The translations under genes and the position numbers were made by a program. Source: Treponema sp. (GTDB lineage Bacteria; Spirochaetota; Spirochaetia; Treponematales; Treponemataceae). Taken from it: DNA of 64,000 bases. Positions 43,558 through 53,681 of this stretch are shown here, one piece after another; position 1 is the stretch's first letter; every line of letters starts with the position of its first letter. The stretch is from the NCBI GenBank assembly GCA_017934745.1, contig JAGBIY010000051.1, forward strand, positions 95,257 through 159,256, read 5' to 3'. The notes under the pieces were generated by a model that did not search any database, had not been told where the DNA came from, and saw nothing but the letters and a program-made list of their open reading frames with translations.

Positions 43558-44718
43558 TCAGAAGTTGAAAATCAAGTTGATGACCGTCAAATCGGAAATC
43601 TGGTTGACAATCGACTCGAACCTGACACCCACTTTCTTGCACGAATCGTCGAGATACGAGAAGTACATCATTCCGAGGTCCCCCCCCTCCTCTCCGTCCG
43701 GAAGCTCCCTGTAGAAATCGACAATCGTCTTTTTCTTCGTGTCGGTCGCCATCTTGTCGGCGATGTTGTCCTTCATCTGCTGGAATTCATTGTTCTGGTT
43801 GTAGAGCGTTATCTGCAGCCTTCCCTGCTTTCCGATTGCGGTCGAGCCGCCGCCCATCTTCCACTGGAGCGTTACGAGCTTGTGCTGCCTCTTCAGCTCC
43901 GAAAAAAGCTTCTCGCGAATCTCAGGGTCGTAAAGAATCGAATTCGTGTCCTCGATTCCGTTGTACATGAGTTTCGCGGCTTTCTTGAGGTTGTCGTTCT
44001 CGTTGTTGGCGACAAGCTCCATTATGAGGAGGGAGATGTCGTCCGCTATCCTCGACTTCTCCATGTATGTCTGCAGAAGGCGGCGTATCGCCACGTTGAT
44101 TTTCTCGAATCCCTCCTGCTGGAAGAAGAGGATTATGACGTACCAGTTCATGAGGCTGAGCCTGTTGAGGAATTTCTCGGACATGAGAAGGTAGATGTTG
44201 CGCTCCTCAGGCGAAAACGACTTGTTCGCAACAATCGCTTTCCAGACAGGATCCAGAATCGCCTTCTTCGCGAGCGTGACGCGGGTGGAGCTCTTCGCCA
44301 ATATCGGACGGAGCTTGGAGTCAGGGATTCTGGTGGACTCGTCTATCAAATTCCTCGGATGGTTCCTGTTGTATTTCAAGACGCAATCGCATTTGACTAT
44401 CTCCGAATAGAGGGCGCGGTCAAACTGCTTGTACATGAGGGAGAAGACTATCATCTTCGACAAATCCATTACGTCCTGACGCACAGAGACGAACTCCGAC
44501 ATGGAAATCTCCATCTTGGAAATGTAGTCGACCATTATCATGTTCTGAATCGACTGGGGATTGAAGGGATTCACAGAGATTCCAACCTCTTCCATGTCAT
44601 CGGCCAACTTGAAGTGGGTAAGCTTTTTCTTGTTGCTGATAAAATGCGAAGTGCCTTCCTCGGACAAAATAATCTTCAAAGGCAGGTTCAAGCTGAATTT
44701 TTTTCCGTTGTCACCCAT
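43558..44718 (-). CDS. Conserved soluble protein, possible degenerate HATPase-type fold
   Basis: The 386-residue cytoplasmic protein has no signal peptide or membrane segment. Two short stretches resemble a histidine-kinase-type ATPase fold: LLIMELVANNENDNLKKAAKLM (like the N-box ELxxNAxxHA) around residue 240, and EEGGDLGMMYFSYLD with a late ISDLTVINLIFNF (like GxGLG then gTxvxlxlp). The key residues are not all kept, so ATP binding is doubtful. It could belong to the SiaB/SpoIIAB-like group or be unrelated. I start at ATG 44718 (MGDNGKKF), with GGAG upstream. It leads the minus-strand run to ligA and is divergent from the envelope module. Confidence 0.45.
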   Translation of the reverse strand: MGDNGKKFSLNLPLKIILSEEGTSHFISNKKKLTHFKLADDMEEVGISVNPFNPQSIQNMIMVDYISKMEISMSEFVSVRQDVMDLSKMIVFSLMYKQFDRALYSEIVKCDCVLKYNRNHPRNLIDESTRIPDSKLRPILAKSSTRVTLAKKAILDPVWKAIVANKSFSPEERNIYLLMSEKFLNRLSLMNWYVIILFFQQEGFEKINVAIRRLLQTYMEKSRIADDISLLIMELVANNENDNLKKAAKLMYNGIEDTNSILYDPEIREKLFSELKRQHKLVTLQWKMGGGSTAIGKQGRLQITLYNQNNEFQQMKDNIADKMATDTKKKTIVDFYRELPDGEEGGDLGMMYFSYLDDSCKKVGVRFESIVNQISDLTVINLIFNF

Positions 44719-44830
44719 TCTCTTTCTCCATTTCTTTACTTTTTGCAAATGATTTCTTTATATTCTCGTTATATTTCATTGTACCCGACAGCACTTGCGT
44801 TGTAAACAAACAAACTATATCCTAATTTCC

Positions 44831-46822
44831 ATGCCCTTCCGAACAGCATCGACAGCGATATCCATTTTTCTTCTATTAATATCGAACGCTTTTTCCACAG
44901 CTCTCGATGGCAAAAAACTTTCGGACGACGTATACGAAACCGTCAAGTCGGGCGGATTCAAGAACATCGTGAAATCGAACATCGCGACGACAGGACGCGA
45001 CGAATTCGCTTACAACATCATACTGAATTTTTCGGCAGACAAAGCCGAATCCAACACAGAAAACGAAGAACAGTTGGACAGGGACTCCTACCAGAAAATC
45101 AGAAGGACATCGATGATTCTCGACTTCGTGCAGAAGGACGTAATCGGCAAGGAAGAGGAATTCATCGACCTTTTGAAGACGATAGAGTCCACAGAGGACA
45201 GGAATACGGACGTCACGGTCATATTCAGCGCGCTCGATGATTCCACGAACATAAGCGGAACGGAAGTTTTCGCAGACGGAATCGACGACACCGACACGAC
45301 GTTCTCGATTGTCGTGAAATTCGACGACATGGAAAAAAGTTCGATACTAACGGGAAACGTAAACAGAATCACGCCGCTTTGGCTCACGAGGCAAATCACG
45401 GACGCGTTCATACGCACGGACCAGGAATTCGAAATCGGCAACAATCTCGCGTCCCTATACAGGCTCGGAATATTGAAGGGCGACAAGAGAATGGGAAGCT
45501 TCATAAAGAACAACATCCCGGCGGTCGCGGTGAAATTGCGGGACGACGAGCGGAACAGCGGCTTCGACTTCCTGAAGAACATCGTGTCGAAAATCAGCGT
45601 GTTGGAAAGCGGGGAATGGGACACACACTACATATTCCTGGAACTGAGGCGGCCGTTCAAACCGGTATGGATAGACGAGAGGATATTCCTTCTTTCGTGC
45701 GTTGCGGTAATGACGCTCTCGCTCCTTCTTCTGTGCGGATTCTCCTTCATCGGAGAGTCGGGAGCGAGGTACAAGCGCGACTTCATACGCTCGTGGTACA
45801 TGATTCCGATAACGATAGGCATTTCCGTGTTCACGATGATTGCGGGACAATGGCTTCTACAATCGTCCGACGCGCTCAGAACGATGAACCCGATATACCA
45901 GTTCGGCGGCAAGATGATTTTCTCCACGATGTTCATCTCCGCGACTTTCCTTCTGCAAGAGCAGATGAAGCTGCCAATCGCGACGTTCGTGTACGGTTAC
46001 GTGACTTCGATTGTCGCTACAATCAACATGTTCCTCTTCAGCTCGGTCGACATCACGTTCTTCGTCATCTTCGGAATAGAGTACCTGCTCATACATTTCT
46101 CGCGCCCCGCGAAGCGCATTCCGTTCGTCGCGTTCTGGGCAGTGCTGATGTTCGCCCCGTTCGTTCCGTTCGCGTACAGCCTCGTCCAGGAAGCAAGCGT
46201 CGAAACGCTCTCGCACATAGTATTCTGCTCGTGGCAGACGAACGTCGCCCTGGCGTTCGCGATTTTTCCGTTCGAGATGATGTGGCAGAAGATACTCGTC
46301 AGGGTGAACATAATGATAGGAATGAAGGGACTGGGAATCGTCAAGGCGACAATCGCATACATGGCCGCCATCCTGCTCCTTCTTCTGGCGGCTTCCGCGT
46401 CTCTCGTCCTCATAAAGAAATTCTTCTATGTGAAGAACGTCACCTTCATCCAAAAAGCGACGGTCAAGACGGACGACGAAGAGAAGTATCTTTCAATGGA
46501 CGTGCTTGAGACAGAATTCCTTGGAATGAACACGAACCACATACGGATAAGGGCGAAAAAGGAAGCGCTGAGGTATTCGGTGAAGATAAGGGGATTCTCG
46601 CAGACACCCATCTACGAGTCGACATACGATTACTACCTTTCAGCCGAGAACGAGGCGACGTTCAAGATTCCCGACTTTCCTCCAGAGCTGATAACTATAG
46701 ACTACGCCGCAGACTCCAACATGGACTCTGAAATCGAGGTGTCGGCGATTTTCGACGAAGACGGAGAGCTTTTCAAGGAAATCATCGTCTGGAAAAACAG
46801 CAGGGAGAAAAAAGGCAGATGA
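44831..46822 (+). CDS. Polytopic membrane protein, first gene of an envelope pair
   Basis: The 663-residue protein has a signal-like N-terminus (core STAISIFLLLISNAFS), a large extracytoplasmic region of about 240 residues, about eight membrane helices (roughly 265-560), and a C-terminal beta domain of about 110 residues. No transporter or enzyme motif is evident. The start ATG at 44831 lacks a strong ribosome site; an in-frame TTG twelve codons upstream is a weaker option. Its stop overlaps the start of the next gene (ATGA), so the two products are made together and probably act together across the envelope. The cluster seems treponeme-specific, which is inference. Confidence 0.6.
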   Translation: MPFRTASTAISIFLLLISNAFSTALDGKKLSDDVYETVKSGGFKNIVKSNIATTGRDEFAYNIILNFSADKAESNTENEEQLDRDSYQKIRRTSMILDFVQKDVIGKEEEFIDLLKTIESTEDRNTDVTVIFSALDDSTNISGTEVFADGIDDTDTTFSIVVKFDDMEKSSILTGNVNRITPLWLTRQITDAFIRTDQEFEIGNNLASLYRLGILKGDKRMGSFIKNNIPAVAVKLRDDERNSGFDFLKNIVSKISVLESGEWDTHYIFLELRRPFKPVWIDERIFLLSCVAVMTLSLLLLCGFSFIGESGARYKRDFIRSWYMIPITIGISVFTMIAGQWLLQSSDALRTMNPIYQFGGKMIFSTMFISATFLLQEQMKLPIATFVYGYVTSIVATINMFLFSSVDITFFVIFGIEYLLIHFSRPAKRIPFVAFWAVLMFAPFVPFAYSLVQEASVETLSHIVFCSWQTNVALAFAIFPFEMMWQKILVRVNIMIGMKGLGIVKATIAYMAAILLLLLAASASLVLIKKFFYVKNVTFIQKATVKTDDEEKYLSMDVLETEFLGMNTNHIRIRAKKEALRYSVKIRGFSQTPIYESTYDYYLSAENEATFKIPDFPPELITIDYAADSNMDSEIEVSAIFDEDGELFKEIIVWKNSREKKGR

Positions 46823-49800
46823 CACCGAAACGGCTCCTCGCGCTCCTCGCCCCCCCCCTGCTCGCATTCGAATCCGCTTATGCGTCGGACATAATCGTGG
46901 AGAGCGAAACAGAAGCGTCGGGAGCGGGAGCGATAGTCTTCGACACTTCAAAAGTGGACCTTGACGGCGACGGCGAGGCGGTCTCCCTTTTCGACTACGA
47001 CTTCGGGGACAACAACGTCGAATTCATCGCGGAGGGATACTGGAAAAGCCTCGTGACGGCAAGCTCCGCGTTCACGTTCGGATTCGGGACGACCGCGGCC
47101 GGCTCCTCCCCCACGCTGGCGTTCACGCAGGATGTGGACCTGAGCCTCTGGTTCATGCTCAACAAGCACTTCTATTTCGAGGCGGCGTTCGCAGACTCGT
47201 TCGAGAAAAACACGGTCGCGGCGGGCTACGTCGGAGACGGAGCCGTGAAGTCGGTAAGAATCGCCAACAGGGGCATAGAATTCCCAAGCGTCTACTCGGT
47301 GTCGGAAGTGAGCCGTGGGATAGGAGGCGGAGACAACCAGGCGCCGGGAATCTCGGTGAACATGTCGGGAGAGAGATGGCGAGCGGACGGAGCCTTCAGG
47401 TACGACATGCTCGAAGCCGAGGAGAAAACGTGGTACGGAAAGAATTCAGTGTCGACCGAGGAAATAGCGCTTTCAAAATGGAACTCAAAAAACGAGTTCG
47501 CGCTTCCATCTTCCGCCATAACGGCCGCCGTTTCGGAAATCTACGTGGAAAATTCAAACGGAAAATACACGGACAAGAGCGGAAGGAAATTCAACAAGCT
47601 CGACACGACGCAATATCTGCTCGTCTCGTCGAAGAACATGGTAGTCATCAGCAAGGACGCGAAAATCGGGGACGGGACGGCGGTGGCGTTCAAGTTCACA
47701 AACGAAGGAATGGCGGAGCTTTCCTCCACACTCGACAGCTTTATCGAAGAGACAGACGAATGGTTTTCAGGAATCGACATCTCAAAGTACACGTTCTTCG
47801 GCTCTGACGCAGCAAAAGCGTTCGGAGAGATAGACGGGGACGAGGTCCTGTATGTGAAGCATCCGGCAGGATTCTCCCCGTTCGCGTGCGCGCACAAATA
47901 CGACTGCGGAATATCCGGCGCGACAGATGCGGCTGTCGCATCGAGAAACACGGAGACAGTCTCGTCGCTGTACGGAGTCGAGATTCTGGAAGACGACACA
48001 TCGACGGCAGCGAACGACTTCTTCTACGATTCGCACCTCTACGCGCTCGTCTACAGGACGGACTTGGAAGGAGACACGGACGACATGGCGAGGGCGGAGA
48101 CGAGGTTTCCGTTGGCGAAGGAGCACCCGGAATCGTACATCTCGACTACAGAAAAGGGCGACCTCGTCTTGAGGATCAGGACGTACACCCCAGTCAGCCG
48201 CTACGACATCGGAACGGACGCCGTACCCGGCACAGTACGCGTCTACAAGAACGGAGTCCTCGACCCGAACGCGGAATACGACCAAGAATCAGGCTCGATA
48301 GAGCTTTCGTCGTCGGCTGGAAGCGGCGACAGGATATACGCTACATGGTACAAGGACAGCGAGGACTCGGAGACAGGGGCGTTGGCGGGCGCGCTAGGAT
48401 TCGAATACAGGTTCTCCGAAAAACTCAAATCGGACGTGGCGTTCTCGGCCAGGTGGACGATTCCGAAAGAGTACGCGGACGCTACATACTCGTCACCAGG
48501 ATTTCTCACGTTGGCGACAGGAACGGAATACGAAAGCGGCCCCCTCAAGATTTCGAACGTGGCTTCGGTCTCGTTCGACGACAACAACACGACGGGAAAA
48601 TACCGCATACTCGGCATGGACGGCACGGAAAGCGGCACTTCATACCTGGCGAAAAACGCCGCGGTCGACCTGCCCGACGGATTCGCGCCGACACTCAACA
48701 CGGAAAGCGGCAGCACGGAACTTGAAGCGGAACACGACGGCTCGCTGGATGCGGAAAGCGGAGTGGCGGACCCGGAAATATCAGGATACGCGGTTCCGGT
48801 CTCCTGGGACTTCTCGCAGAACGAAGAGTCGAACCTTTTCTGGGCGGCGAAGGCGATAAAGCTTTCGCTCTCGGCGTCGGACTTGGCTTCATCGTCAAAG
48901 TTCGAAATTGCGCTCAAGGGCATAGACGGCTACACGGACGAAAAAATCTATCTGCAGCTTGGAATCGAAGCATCTGATGAATTCGAGTCCATAGAGGAAA
49001 GCGGAATAGTGCCGACATGGCTTTTGTCCGAATCCCAAAACGTGGAAATCGAGGACACTGGAGGCGACTGGAAAATCGCCACGATACTGCTCAAGGACGA
49101 GGAAAGAAGCAGAATCTCGTCTTTGGGGAAATCAAACGCCCGGATAATCGTGACATCGAGCGGTGACGGAAGCGGAACCATATACATCGGTCCATACGAA
49201 GCGAAGGAGATATCATTCCAGACGACAAGCGACAGCGCAGCCACAGTGTCATCGTTCCAGACAACCGACGCATCCCTAAGGGCATCCACCGTGGACGATT
49301 TCAACACGTCGACGAACACGGTGCAGGAAATCGACTGGAAATTCAGCGGAGACGAGGAGAGCGTGGAGATGGAGGCGGCGCGCTATTTCGAACAAACCGA
49401 CATGTCCGCGTATTCGGAACTCGGCTTCTACTTCAAGGCGGAATTCGGCGGAGCGACGGGCGCGGAAAATTTCACCTGCCTAGAAGAATCGGATTCGGCA
49501 TTCATCGAGTTCACAATCGGCGACTCGGACGGAAACGAGGCGGTCTCGTTCTTCCTCCCCCACGAATTCGCGGAGGGACTGTCTGGCAAATGGCATTCCG
49601 TATCGGTCGACATGGACGGCGGAACTGTCGAAATCGACGGAACCACAGTTTCAAGCGGAGTCTGCAACCCAAAAATCGACAAAGATGTCCTCCCCACAAT
49701 GTTCAAGATAAAAATCAATCCTTCATACGAAGACGGCGACGGAAAAAAAATCTACAAGACCGGCTCCATGTTCCTCGACGAACTCCACCTCTCCGACTCC

Positions 49801-51498
49801 CACAGGAGCGTATCGTTCCAGGACAAGACGAGTGCGAGCTTCGACAAGAAAGGCGACGTCCTGAAAATAGGAGAGGCGACGCTGGTCAAAGATTTTCACG
49901 CAAAGGCTGCGGCGGATTTCAACACGGCAGTGCGCACAGGCGACAGGGCAAGGGAATCGGCGGCGGAAGTCTACGGAGGAACAGGAGCGACGATAGCGGG
50001 AATCGTGTTGGAGACTGAAATCTCAAAGACGAGCGGAAAAAGCGGAATAAAGTCGGCATCTCACAAAGTGAAAAGCGAAAGCCCTTTGCTGTCGCTGCTC
50101 TCATTCAGCGAGGAATACAATTTCGACTCGGACGGAGAGACGGTCTCAAAAACGGACTGGGCGAAAATCGGGAGAAACGCGTTCTCGGTCTCCGCGAAGG
50201 CGACTTCCGAGTCGGACAGCTGGGCGGTGAAACAGAGCGCGGAGGCTGACATCGAAAGCTCCTTCAAGGGCACGAAAATATCGGCGCAGGCGAAGGCAAA
50301 CCAGAAAATACCGACGACCACTGACGAAAGCGCGAAGATCCGCACCGACGACTACTTCTCGTCATGGGCAGACTCTACGAAAACGCAGCTGGACACGGGA
50401 ATGGAGAACGCCACAAAAAGGGAGACGGGCGCGGAAATCAAGGCCGAGCACCAGTTCAAAAAAGCAAAGCTCAAACCGGGTGTCGCGCTCAGCTCGAAGG
50501 GAACCTACACGTCGTCATCTTCCACTACATTCTCGGACAGCTCGAAATTCACATTCGCCATTCCGTTCGCCGTGAAGAAGAACCTTTTCAGCTTCAACTG
50601 GGAGAAAAAGGCAGGAGAGACCGAGAGCGCGGACGAAGGCGGCGACTACAAGAAAGACGCGGGAGAGTTGGCGGCGAACCTCGGCGAAAAAGACTGGTTC
50701 CTAAAGTCGATTCCGGTGCGAGACCTGTTCGACACGAGAATTTCGGAGCGAGTCTACGAAAAAATCGGAGGCGACACGCAGACGGTTTTCTACTCGACAC
50801 TGTACTCTCTCGAATGGAAGCGGCAGTTCAAGGCGGCGAAATACGACTTTTTCATACCGAACAGCGCGCAAGCCTCGTTCGAGCGGGACATAAAAGCGTC
50901 GACAAGCGAAAGCGACCTCTACCAGGCGAAAATCAAGACGAATTCCACAGCGTTCAACGTGTTCGGAAAGTCGGGCTCCATGGCCCTATTTGACTGGTAC
51001 GACCAGGACGAATACACGACATCGCTCTCTTTGGCAGCGAAAATCCCGAAGGCAAAGCCTGAGAACGCGAGCATGATACTCAACGCATACACGCAGGCGA
51101 CATTCTACATGGGCGACAGCGATTTCTTGAAGACAGGTCTTGAAATATCAACAGAGGGAAAAAACGACTGGAGCGGAAAAACGACAATCATATGGAAGAG
51201 GAGAGGCTCGTCAAGGATGATGAACGGCATAATCGGAATAATCCGCCCATCGTTCGACACGGGGAAGATAACGCACACGAGGACAGACAGCCTGAACATC
51301 TCGGCGTCGTCTTCCTCGTCGTCCTCTTCAGCGTCGAACACGAGAAAGTACGGAGCATCATACTCGCACACGCTCGACTCGCAGATAACAAAGTACGTCA
51401 CAATAAACACAAGCCTGGCGGCGGACTACAGCGCGACATGGAACAAAATCGCGACAGTGACCGCTACGCTCGGCTTGGGCTGCACGGTAAAATTCTAG
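46819..51498 (+). CDS. Giant exported beta-barrel protein, SprA-like features
   Basis: The 1559-residue product has a signal peptide (cleavage near AYAS-D) and a strand-rich body ending in the barrel signal LGCTVKF. Several features recall SprA, the huge translocon barrel of type IX secretion: near residue 110, a FEAAFADSFEKNTVAAGYVG stretch leading into VRIANRGIEFP; near residue 470, the unit RVYKNGVLDPNAEYDQESGS followed by GDRIYATWYK; and near residue 990, MFLDELHLSDSHRSVSFQDK. A lectin-like domain (about 835-980) is inserted. It is shorter than the roughly 2400-residue SprA, and no other type IX gene is in the window. The alternative is an unrelated treponemal barrel. Translation is coupled to the membrane-protein gene just upstream. 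Confidence 0.55.
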   Translation: MTPKRLLALLAPPLLAFESAYASDIIVESETEASGAGAIVFDTSKVDLDGDGEAVSLFDYDFGDNNVEFIAEGYWKSLVTASSAFTFGFGTTAAGSSPTLAFTQDVDLSLWFMLNKHFYFEAAFADSFEKNTVAAGYVGDGAVKSVRIANRGIEFPSVYSVSEVSRGIGGGDNQAPGISVNMSGERWRADGAFRYDMLEAEEKTWYGKNSVSTEEIALSKWNSKNEFALPSSAITAAVSEIYVENSNGKYTDKSGRKFNKLDTTQYLLVSSKNMVVISKDAKIGDGTAVAFKFTNEGMAELSSTLDSFIEETDEWFSGIDISKYTFFGSDAAKAFGEIDGDEVLYVKHPAGFSPFACAHKYDCGISGATDAAVASRNTETVSSLYGVEILEDDTSTAANDFFYDSHLYALVYRTDLEGDTDDMARAETRFPLAKEHPESYISTTEKGDLVLRIRTYTPVSRYDIGTDAVPGTVRVYKNGVLDPNAEYDQESGSIELSSSAGSGDRIYATWYKDSEDSETGALAGALGFEYRFSEKLKSDVAFSARWTIPKEYADATYSSPGFLTLATGTEYESGPLKISNVASVSFDDNNTTGKYRILGMDGTESGTSYLAKNAAVDLPDGFAPTLNTESGSTELEAEHDGSLDAESGVADPEISGYAVPVSWDFSQNEESNLFWAAKAIKLSLSASDLASSSKFEIALKGIDGYTDEKIYLQLGIEASDEFESIEESGIVPTWLLSESQNVEIEDTGGDWKIATILLKDEERSRISSLGKSNARIIVTSSGDGSGTIYIGPYEAKEISFQTTSDSAATVSSFQTTDASLRASTVDDFNTSTNTVQEIDWKFSGDEESVEMEAARYFEQTDMSAYSELGFYFKAEFGGATGAENFTCLEESDSAFIEFTIGDSDGNEAVSFFLPHEFAEGLSGKWHSVSVDMDGGTVEIDGTTVSSGVCNPKIDKDVLPTMFKIKINPSYEDGDGKKIYKTGSMFLDELHLSDSHRSVSFQDKTSASFDKKGDVLKIGEATLVKDFHAKAAADFNTAVRTGDRARESAAEVYGGTGATIAGIVLETEISKTSGKSGIKSASHKVKSESPLLSLLSFSEEYNFDSDGETVSKTDWAKIGRNAFSVSAKATSESDSWAVKQSAEADIESSFKGTKISAQAKANQKIPTTTDESAKIRTDDYFSSWADSTKTQLDTGMENATKRETGAEIKAEHQFKKAKLKPGVALSSKGTYTSSSSTTFSDSSKFTFAIPFAVKKNLFSFNWEKKAGETESADEGGDYKKDAGELAANLGEKDWFLKSIPVRDLFDTRISERVYEKIGGDTQTVFYSTLYSLEWKRQFKAAKYDFFIPNSAQASFERDIKASTSESDLYQAKIKTNSTAFNVFGKSGSMALFDWYDQDEYTTSLSLAAKIPKAKPENASMILNAYTQATFYMGDSDFLKTGLEISTEGKNDWSGKTTIIWKRRGSSRMMNGIIGIIRPSFDTGKITHTRTDSLNISASSSSSSSSASNTRKYGASYSHTLDSQITKYVTINTSLAADYSATWNKIATVTATLGLGCTVKF

Positions 51499-51508
51499 GC
51501 CGGGAAAA

Positions 51509-53635
51509 TCACTGGAGCGGAGAGAAATACCCAGTCTCGTCGCGGCCGCTCCTGTTCATCATGTAAGTCTCGACCTCCACGGGCAAATATCTCTGACCGA
51601 AATCGGTGGGCAAGCGCGACGTGAACGAGAGCCTGTATATACCGGACGGAATGTCGACTATGTGGTCGACGACCTCGGAAAGACCGCGCGTCCTGTAGAC
51701 ATAGTATTCCTCTCCTTCCGTATTGGAAGAAAGATAGTCGATTTCTGCGTCAGGACTTCTCTGCGACAAAAGGACAGAGCTGAACCAGATTGAATTGTTG
51801 TTCATGAACGCCGACAAATCCGAAAGGCTGTACTTCTCGAACGCGTTCTGCGTCACGCTTCCGGCACCGATGAAAACAACGGCGCGCTTACTTGAGGCTC
51901 CCACAAGAGCATTGGAAGAAAGGCGCAGAGCCAAGTCCAGGGAAACGACCTCGCTCGGCCTTGTCTTCAAGGCGGCGCAAGTGAAGTTCAAAACACCCTC
52001 TGGGCTTCCCTCGTACTCGACGACAGGAACGAGTCCCGCACTCACGATGCGGAGGACACCGCGAGTCTCTCCGTCCGCATTTTTGTTTTTCTCGGCCATC
52101 GCCGACGCAATCTCCTTGACGGCGTGCTCCATGCCCTCCTCGTAATCGGCGGACTCGAACGACCTGTCCAAGACGATTGTGATGTCGGCGGTGTCGTTCG
52201 TGTAGGCGGAGCCTTCGAGTTTCAAGTTCTCGACACCGCCCTTGTTCTCGGTCAAGACGAAATTCTCGGCCTTCAATCCCACGACGCTCTGCCTTCTCCT
52301 GTTCTCGACCTTCACATCCACATAGACTTTCGGGAACGAGTCGGCGTTGACCCTTTCTATCTGCACGAAAAGACCTCCGACAAGCTCGCTCATCTTGGAC
52401 ATCACGAACACCTCGTTAGCCTTGAAGTCGGTCACGAGTATGTTTCCGTTCGCGTCGGGGACAGCGGAAGTCACGCGGGAAGGCGCGTTTCCGGTATTCA
52501 TGTTCTCGAAAATGGCCCCCGTCTCGGAATCCACGGAATAGACCTTGTTCCTGTCGCATATCACGAGGAAGTTGCTCCACGTCTTCATCGACTCCGGCTG
52601 CTTGAAAGTCTTTTCCTTGCACAAGATTCCGGTATAGTTTCCGGCTGTGTCGAACGTATATATGGCCCCCGTTATCGCGTCCACGACATAGACGACCTGG
52701 TCAACGACGGCGATTCCAGTGGGACCTTTCAAACCTGAAAAACCGGCCGTCTTACCGCCGAAGAAGAAAAGCTCCTTCCCGTCCTTGTCGAAAACGTCTA
52801 TCCTGGCGTTTCCAAAATCGGAGACATACACGTTGTCGTCGGCATCCTGCGCCAAGTACTGCGGGCCAATCATTCCACCTACGTCCCTGCCCTTGTGTCC
52901 GAAGCTCTTTATGAACCGTCCGTCTGAAGAAAGCTCGCTCAATCTGTCGCCGGCGAATTCGCTGACGAGGAGATTCCCGCTGCTCAGCCGTATTATGTCC
53001 ATCGGCCTGTCGAATCCGTTCAAAGGACCGCCCGTCCTGAAAAGCACGAATCCGTTCACGTCCATCTTCAACAGCTCGTTCGTACCGTAGGCGATTATCC
53101 AGTGAGTGCCGTCGGAATTCGGAAGCACCGACACCGGCTGGCTGAATATCAGTTCACTGTCCTTGTCAGGCTTTTTTCCCATGAAGCTTCCAGACTCCGT
53201 ATAGCGCACAGGCGAATCGTACCTGTTGTCCGTGATTCGCCTGTCCCTGACAATCTCGATTTTGTTCTTCAAAAGAAGCCCGCCGTATCCGTTCTCGGAA
53301 GCGTACTCCCACTGCTGCAAAGCCGCACCCTCTATTCCAGACCGGTAATAAGCCTTTCCAAGCCAGTCCATTATCACGTTCTCGGTCGGAAGATAATCGA
53401 GAGCCTTCTCGAATTCCACGACAGCATCGTTGAAAGCGCCCCTGTAGTACGACTGGACACCGCGCCTGAACTCCTGCTCGGCAAGCCCGGTCGCGGCGGA
53501 ACGCGCTCCTGATTTTGGATCGGGGGCGGCGGCCGCGCTGGTGAACGCACCTGTCTGGGCAAAAACCGACGAAAGACCAAGAGCCAGCAACGCGCCTGTC
53601 AAAAGTGAATATCTCAAAAGTGAATCTCGAATCAT
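51509..53635 (-). CDS. Exported TPR-NHL-VWA protein
   Basis: The 708-residue protein has a signal peptide (core LLTGALLALGLSSVFA), a short TPR-like helical segment (about 53-115, FRRGVQSYYRGAFNDAVVEFEKAL), a six-bladed NHL propeller (about 160-415, with repeated YVSDFGNARIDVFDKDG-type blades) and a VWA-like domain (about 478-640). The metal site reads DRSFES where a full MIDAS has DxSxS, so it is only partly kept. The combination suggests a periplasmic scaffold. I start at 53635 (MIRDSLL); the frame opens nine codons earlier at a TTG without a site. It ends 10 bp from the convergent giant barrel gene and is last of an operon with a TPR protein, surE and a galactokinase-like gene. Confidence 0.7.
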   Translation of the reverse strand: MIRDSLLRYSLLTGALLALGLSSVFAQTGAFTSAAAAPDPKSGARSAATGLAEQEFRRGVQSYYRGAFNDAVVEFEKALDYLPTENVIMDWLGKAYYRSGIEGAALQQWEYASENGYGGLLLKNKIEIVRDRRITDNRYDSPVRYTESGSFMGKKPDKDSELIFSQPVSVLPNSDGTHWIIAYGTNELLKMDVNGFVLFRTGGPLNGFDRPMDIIRLSSGNLLVSEFAGDRLSELSSDGRFIKSFGHKGRDVGGMIGPQYLAQDADDNVYVSDFGNARIDVFDKDGKELFFFGGKTAGFSGLKGPTGIAVVDQVVYVVDAITGAIYTFDTAGNYTGILCKEKTFKQPESMKTWSNFLVICDRNKVYSVDSETGAIFENMNTGNAPSRVTSAVPDANGNILVTDFKANEVFVMSKMSELVGGLFVQIERVNADSFPKVYVDVKVENRRRQSVVGLKAENFVLTENKGGVENLKLEGSAYTNDTADITIVLDRSFESADYEEGMEHAVKEIASAMAEKNKNADGETRGVLRIVSAGLVPVVEYEGSPEGVLNFTCAALKTRPSEVVSLDLALRLSSNALVGASSKRAVVFIGAGSVTQNAFEKYSLSDLSAFMNNNSIWFSSVLLSQRSPDAEIDYLSSNTEGEEYYVYRTRGLSEVVDHIVDIPSGIYRLSFTSRLPTDFGQRYLPVEVETYMMNRSGRDETGYFSPLQ

Positions 53636-53681
53636 TCTCAAAAACTCCTCAATGGAACTCAATTGAAATCGAACAGTCCAA

